A stretch of 64,000 nt of DNA from Pterois miles (lineage: Eukaryota > Chordata > Actinopteri > Perciformes > Scorpaenidae). How positions within the stretch are numbered: the first letter of the stretch is position 1; each line of letters begins with the position of its first letter. A program made the position numbers and the translations under genes. Below, piece after piece: positions 58,738 through 64,000 of the stretch. The DNA lies in NCBI GenBank assembly GCA_947000775.1, contig CAMQGK010000466.1:3658501-3722500 (forward strand), read 5' to 3'. The notes below the pieces were generated by a model. That model was not told where the DNA came from, ran no database searches, and saw only the letters and a program-made list of their open reading frames with translations.

Positions 58738-59600
58738 TCCAAAGCACCGCTCACATGACCGGAGCACAGCCAATAGGAGCACTCTCTCTATCTGAAATCA
58801 ACTGTGATTGGTCAAACTCTCCCGTCATGGGCTAGATTTTTAAAACCTGAAAACAGAGCCATGAGGAGGTGCAGAAGACTAGTTTTCTCTCAGAACACTT
58901 GAATTACAATATGCTGAAAGGTTATTATGAAATTGATGCCCAATGATGTCAGAAATATTCCGCCGACTGGTACTTTAATCTACTGACTGATGGTGACCTG
59001 TGTGGGAAATTGAATTCCCCTTAAGGAACTTAAACACTAAGATATGGAAAATGAAAATGTGTTGGCTACATTGTGGTAATCAAGCTATAACTTTTCAATA
59101 ATCAGCGCTGCAGTAGGCGAGATTGGAGCAAATATGATTTTAAAAAGTTATTTTTAGAAAATGGTCGCTATATCCTGACAGTGATGCCTTAGACAAGTAA
59201 TCTGGAAAAAAAAAAAAAATCATGTGCCTCTGTGTCCTCTGGTGCTCCTAATTAGATCTGCAAGATTTCACAGACCGGAGGAAAACAACCAATAAGATCT
59301 GATCTCAGGTCTGCTGTCTTGCTGCCGTGTATGAGAACTGGCTGTCAATCACTTGTGAACTCTGATCAAACTACGTGATCAAATATGAATCAATATTCTG
59401 TTACTGTAATGACTATTTCTCTCCTCAAATGTTTTCAGAAACATCTTGTAGTTACTGTTGAGGCTGAAAGTTTGTGACCTGGCAGCCATGTTGAAATCGC
59501 TTGAGAACATCTAAAACATCGCTCACATGACCGTAGCACAGCCAATAAGAATACTGTCTGTCTCTGAAATGACCTTTGATTGGTCAAAGTGTCCGATCAC
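58738..59600 (+). mobile_element. Family A MITE fragments in tandem
   Basis: 58738-58976 matches the 3' half of the 22.9-kb element (ATTGGTCAAACTCTCCCGTC, GAGGAGGTGCAGAAG) and ends TACTTTAA. After about 130 bp of other sequence, 59106-59600 matches the 5' part, starting GCTGCAGTAGGCGAGATTGG. Confidence 0.6.
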
Positions 59601-59607
59601 CAACACT

Positions 59608-61030
59608 ACATTTAGCCTGTTTTCAGACCCCTCTAGCGACTCCTTTTCAAAAAGTGACTAGCGACAGATCTAGTGGCTTTTTCTGGTGTTATTGGAGACT
59701 TTTGGAGACTCTGACGTGAAAGCACTTATCGTTCTTACTCTTTTCAATGAGCGTGGCCCCTCCCCCGTCCCAAAGCACTCCCATGAGGCCCAGTCCTAGA
59801 CCTGGAACACACTGCACGCCTGACGAGCGCGCGGCGGCTGCGTTACCACACGGCGGCGTGATTCACGTGTCTATTGTTCACACTGGCTGCGTGTTAGCTG
59901 CGTTTCCGCTGCTGCTGCTGTTGTTTCTACACAGAAAGTGACTCTGATAATGTCCATATCATGTCATTATAAATGTCCCTTTTTATGTTTTTTTAGACAG
60001 CTAAAGGTCAAGAAATGTGTGCCCATTCATAAATAATACTAATAATCCACAATTAAAATCCCGTACTATATTCATTCACGGAGCCCTGCAAGTCACTGCA
60101 AGTTCGACAACACTGTCCTGCACATATTTCAGAATAAAAACCTTGTGTTAACAAATGAAGGAGTTCTGTCTACAGAAAAAAAAAAAAAAACACTTGAAGG
60201 GTTTTATTTTGAAATGTAAGCAGGAAGTGTTGATTTAAAAATACAACTGAACTTTTTTTTTCATGTCCGTGACATTTCCTACAGATATATTCATGGAAAG
60301 TGTAGTAATGTTGCTGATATGATGTCAATAAACAGTCAAACGCTCACTTTCACTGTCGTGTTGCCGCCATGAAACGCGTGGCTCCGGGTGGCAAAAATAG
60401 GCGAGACCTCGAATCTCTAAAATACACACAGCTGAGAAGTGTGTGAGATGCACATCTGACGGGCAGTGTGAACGCGCTAACCTGTTAACATGGACGCCAA
60501 AATGAAAAACAACGGGTAATGCAGCCGCCACGCGCTCATCAGGCGTGCAGTGTGCTCCAGGGCCTCGTCACGCTGCAGCCTCTGCTAGCTGCAGTCAGAG
60601 CAGGAGATGTTCACCCCTCCACATCCAGACTGCAAATGAATCACGCACGCACGAAGGATGGATGGATGTAAATGTAAAACTTTCTTGGTCTAAATAAATC
60701 ACTGCACTAAAATAAATCACTGCATTTGACTGACACATACTCACCTCTGTGACAAATGCAGACATCTACCTGGCAAGCTCATCATGTCTCAGTCTGAACT
60801 CTACCCACAAAATAAAGGAGTAAATAACTCCACCAATATCTCTTTTGGGTCACTTTTGCTGGTCCCAAGCCCGGATAATGGAAGAGGGTTGGAATTGTGG
60901 CATTAAAAAAAAAAACAATAATCGACAGAAGAAAGTTGATTTGTCATTACAAACATATTTAGGGTGTTTTTAAATCACATTTGTATCTCCCACATCATTA
61001 CTAATTATGCAAATTCAGTGATGATGTCAT
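59608..61030. mobile_element. Related copy of the 8.4-kb hAT-type element, with a nested insertion
   Basis: It shares AGACCCCTCTAGCGA, GACTCTGACGTGAAAGCA, CTGGTCCCAAGCCCGGATAA and other blocks with 8620-9140. A 761-bp element with its own inverted ends (59801-60561) interrupts it. Termini of the host copy were not found. Confidence 0.6.
59801..60561. mobile_element. CpG-rich element with long terminal inverted repeats (761 bp)
   Basis: The left end CCTGGAACACACTGCACGCC and the complement of the right end, CCTGGAGCACACTGCACGCC, match at 19 of 20 bases, and similarity continues for about 40 bp (GCGGCTGC). Comparison with the 8.8-kb copy shows that the flanks are contiguous without it. Its class was not determined. 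Confidence 0.7.
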
Positions 61031-61530
61031 TTAGTGACTTCTAGTGACTTTTAGGACAGCCAATAGCTGCTTTCCTCACTGAGGAGTTGGCCTCATCACA
61101 GGCTAGCTTTTTAAAGCCTGAAAACAGAGCCACGAGGAGGTGCAGAAGTCTAGTTTTCTCCCAGAACACCGCTCACATGACCGGAGCACAGCCAATAGGA
61201 ACACTCTCTCTATCTGAAATGACCTGTGATTGGTCAAACTCTCCCGTCATGGGATAGATAGATGTTTAAACCCTGAAAACAGAGCCCTGAGGAGGTGCAG
61301 CAGTCTAGTTTTCTCTCAGAACACTTGAATTACAAAATGCTGAAAGGTTATTATGAAATTGTTGCCCAGTGAAGCCAAAAATATTCCACCTGCTGGTACT
61401 TCAATCGACTAACTGACGGTGACCTGTGTGGGAAATTGAATCCCCCTTAAGGAACTTAAACACAAAAGATGTGGAAAATGAAAATGTGTTGGCTGCATTG
61501 CGGTAATCGAGCCACAACTTTTCAGTATTT
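61031..61530 (+). repeat. Local duplicate of 58738-59106 plus a partial tandem repeat
   Basis: 61166-61530 matches 58750-59106 closely, including non-MITE sequence such as GGTGACCTGTGTGGGAAATT and CCTTAAGGAACTTAAACAC. 61110-61165 additionally repeats part of the same MITE (CCTGAAAACAGAGCCACGAG). Confidence 0.7.
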
Positions 61531-61559
61531 AACCAGCTCTGTGACAGTGCTCGGTGAGC

Positions 61560-62192
61560 TTCGCACTCCGGTCTGTCTGTTATATAAACGGTCGCTTCCT
61601 CTGTCGTACTTCTCCTTTAAGCGCCGAAAAAAACCCGGCCATGACGTCAGCAGTAAAACCTGCTCCGGCTGGGTGTCTGTCCGTCTGAAAGTGAAGTGTG
61701 TTTAGCGTGCTACTGCCGTCGGAGTTTCCCCCCCTGTTGTCTGTCTTTCGTTGAGTGTTAATGTCGTTTTTTAAACTTCACTCGCGATCTTTTACGTGAC
61801 TTATTTAGACACCCAGTCCTGTGGCCGGTGTATGGGGTGTTTTAGAAAAGTTCCCGAAGTGCTCTCTGAGGAACCGGTGGACGGCGGACGCCGCCGGAGA
61901 TGGATAAGCTAACCGATAGCTGAGTGGTTAGCCGAGAATCACAGGTCAAGAATAGGATCAAGCTAGCATGCTAACAGCTAGCTAGTTTAGCATTTTGTCA
62001 GCTAACCAAGTGACTTTGTTAACCTGTAACGTCTGAACAACCGTTTCTCTTTTGGTGTCGGGCCTGGCTGCTACACCGTGAACAGTTTATCAGAGGCCAG
62101 CTAACCCAGGAAGAAGACTCGGTCTGTATTTAAAAAAAGACAAGTGTTGTTGAGAGGTGGCTGTTGTTCGTCTCTCAGCCCAAACCGAAAAC
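61560..62192 (+). promoter_or_regulatory. mapkapk2: mapkapk2 promoter and 5' UTR (inferred)
   Basis: A TATA-like TATATAAA lies at 61581-61588 and a palindromic cAMP-response element TGACGTCA at 61642-61649, in DNA that becomes GC-rich. The first coding ATG is at 62193, so the 5' UTR would be about 580 bases if transcription starts just after the TATA box. It would contain an upstream ATG at 61641 opening a short frame. Other start sites are possible. Confidence 0.55.
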
Positions 62193-62432
62193 ATGCTGTC
62201 CAACGCACAGAACCAGCCACTGTTTCCCAACCCGGCGGGGCAGCAGAACCCGGGCGGGCAGCAGAACACTACGGGCCAGTTCCTCCCCTTCCACGCCAGA
62301 CCCTCCCTACAGATCAAGAAGAATGCCATAACGGATGACTACAAGGTGACCAGCCAGGTGCTGGGGCTGGGCATCAATGGCAAAGTGCTTGAAATCTTCC
62401 AGAAGAAGACTGGAGACAAGTATGCGCTGAAG
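62193..62432 (+). CDS. mapkapk2: MAP kinase-activated protein kinase 2, first coding exon (partial gene)
   Basis: The exon encodes the first 80 residues of the p38-activated Ser/Thr kinase MK2. The N-terminus MLSNAQNQP is followed by a Gln/Pro/Gly-rich segment that replaces the proline-rich stretch of mammalian MK2. Then come LQIKKNAITDDYKVTSQVLG, the glycine loop LGLGINGKV (57-65) and ALK, whose lysine K80 is the ATP-binding lysine and the last residue before a GTACGT donor in phase 0. MAPKAPK3 was considered but differs in LSKQVLGLGV and at its N-terminus. Later exons are beyond the window. In mammals MK2 controls TNF and IL-6 mRNA stability and Hsp27 phosphorylation. The teleost a or b copy cannot be told from one exon. 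Confidence 0.93.
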
Positions 62433-62696
62433 GTACGTTATATCAGGGAGAGAAACTGTTAAATCAGCGTAGAACAGATCCAGAAGAAACCCAGCCCCCC
62501 TGTTTTTATACAGAGTAATGCTACTGGAAGTTTGGTGTCCAACTGTGGGTTTAATCCAAACTATCCCAACGGAGGCTGCACAGCGTTTGAGCTTCACACA
62601 GATTTTAATGACATAAAAAGACCTCGAAATATAATAATCAGCACATCAAAATAATCAGACGAATTAGTCTAACATTGTAGAGTCCACAGGGGAACA

Positions 62697-62749
<53 letters not shown>

Positions 62750-64000
62750 AATGTTTTGGCATATGTGTTGGCAGGTCTAGCTTTGTAGAGTCCAAGTCAG
62801 ATTTCCACAAGGGAACAATAAACTTATCTATCTATCTATCTAGATAAAATGTCAAAAAGTCACTGTTTCTACATTTTTAATGAGAATATTTACTAGTTTT
62901 TCTAGTCTTCTGTGATAGTAAATTGAATGCCTTTTACATCTTGGGCTGTTGGTCACACAAAATAAGTAACTCTTGGAAAATGCCATTTTCTTTCCCTGAC
63001 CTTGTGTAGACTGACTGACTAATATATTGTCACCGAAAATAATTTGCAGATAGTTCCTCTGTGATGATATATTGCATTGTGAAGGTTGTGATAGTATTGT
63101 TCTACCCACCTTTTTTAGTTTTATCATGATTACTAATCAACCAGATGTTCACTGATGAGTTATTAGCAGGTGGTGTGTGATTTATACACCCCATATAGGA
63201 TAAAGGGGTTTCTCATAATTCAAACTGAGACAAAGATACTGGAGTATTTTATATGTGAACAATGGATTAATTTAAAAGATCGCTTATCACCTGTCGAGTG
63301 TTGTGAACAGTGGAGTCCGGAGCATGTTGCTGGAGACGCTGTGTGATGTTGACACGGTCCGTCAACCTGCTCAGTTGTAATTGTTTTGCCTATCATCCAC
63401 CATTTATTGTGATGAGATAACGCTGTGACAAGCAAATATTTGTGGGTAGTTTGAGCCGTATTTGTGTTCTCTGGATTTTAATTTAGGTACTCTCCTGTGT
63501 CCTGCAAATTAAAAAAAAAAAAAGCGTAGGGCGGGCTGTAAAGTGACTCTGCAGTGTCAGGAACTACATCTAGGGATAATTTTCATCGGTCAATGATTGA
63601 TAAAGGACAAACGCCACAACAGCTATCCACACATGGGTGACCGAAACACGACCTAGTGAAGCCATTTACTTCTGTAGGGTCGGCCAGTCCAGTTATTTCT
63701 TTATTATTGCAGAAGGGATTGTATTGTAAAGCTTGTTAAAATAGTTATTGCACAAACTCTTCCCCAAATGAATCACAGCCTGGGAACATCCTGTGTGGTG
63801 GTTCAAAGTGAAATTCAGTCTAAATAATCGGGTCACAGTGTTCTGCACTCCGCTGTGTGTGTATATTAAACATACACACACACACTTGCTCAGACCTGTT
63901 TGATGTCATGTTGTGATGTGTTTTTAAGTTGGTGAGCCATGTATAATTAGTATTAAACACAGAATGTCATGTTATGCTCTGTATCAAGTTGTTCCTGGTC
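62433..64000 (+). other. mapkapk2: mapkapk2 intron 1 (5' part)
   Basis: It holds two retroposon-type tails ending in (ATCT)n at 62678-62748 and 62782-62843, and a badly decayed hAT-like MITE segment around 62860-62960. A-rich and CA-rich runs lie at 63510-63523 and 63868-63883. No exon was recognised. Confidence 0.6.
62697..62748. repeat. (ATCT)n microsatellite
   Basis: About 13 tetranucleotide units at the 3' end of a retroposon-like tail (GTAGAGTCCACAGGGGAACA). A shorter second run lies at 62826-62843. Confidence 0.95.

Overview
The window reads as a chromosome segment of a spiny-rayed (perciform-like) teleost fish. The evidence is vertebrate genes split by GT-AG introns, long (TG)n tracts, tRNA-derived SINEs with TTATC tails, and many DNA-transposon-derived MITEs of kinds common in such fish. 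No prokaryotic, viral or CRISPR features were seen.

Three protein-coding genes lie on the + strand in the order rassf5 - dyrk3 - mapkapk2, the order they keep in human 1q32. (1) rassf5, RAPL-type short isoform, has five coding exons between 2071 and 15795 that join without frame error into about 284 residues. It has a long 3' UTR, probably to about 19.2 kb. (2) dyrk3 has six coding exons between 24530 and 34820 (603 residues), a GC-rich 5' region at 23.6-24.5 kb and polyadenylation signals at 35.05 and 36.88 kb. (3) mapkapk2 is represented only by its first coding exon (62193-62432); the window ends in its first intron. In mammals RASSF5/RAPL is an adaptor for active Ras/Rap GTPases and MST kinases, DYRK3 is a stress-granule dual-specificity kinase, and MAPKAPK2 is the main p38 effector kinase. 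They share synteny and a link to stress and immune signalling but form no operon. eif2d, which lies between RASSF5 and DYRK3 in human, is not seen.

Layout: 1-2070 upstream and 5' region of rassf5; 2071-19210 rassf5, with intron 1 (9.7 kb) rich in TG tracts and nested transposons; 19.2-23.6 kb intergenic with a minisatellite, a SINE and two MITEs; 23.6-36.9 kb dyrk3, whose 6.2-kb intron 2 holds a G- and T-homopolymer block, a decayed LINE and an A/T homopolymer block that look partly like assembly error; 36.9-61.5 kb gene-poor intergenic DNA packed with MITEs, SINEs and a LINE end; 61.5-64 kb promoter, exon 1 and part of intron 1 of mapkapk2.

I found no convincing new multi-gene system. The strongest unusual signal is the mobile-element record: at least six MITE families flanked by TTAA (piggyBac-like target choice), one inserted cleanly in a LINE, one making up a third of the rassf5 3' UTR and one with an internal inverted duplication. 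There are also hAT-type elements with readable 8-bp target duplications, and a local duplication that ends about 50 bp before the mapkapk2 TATA box.
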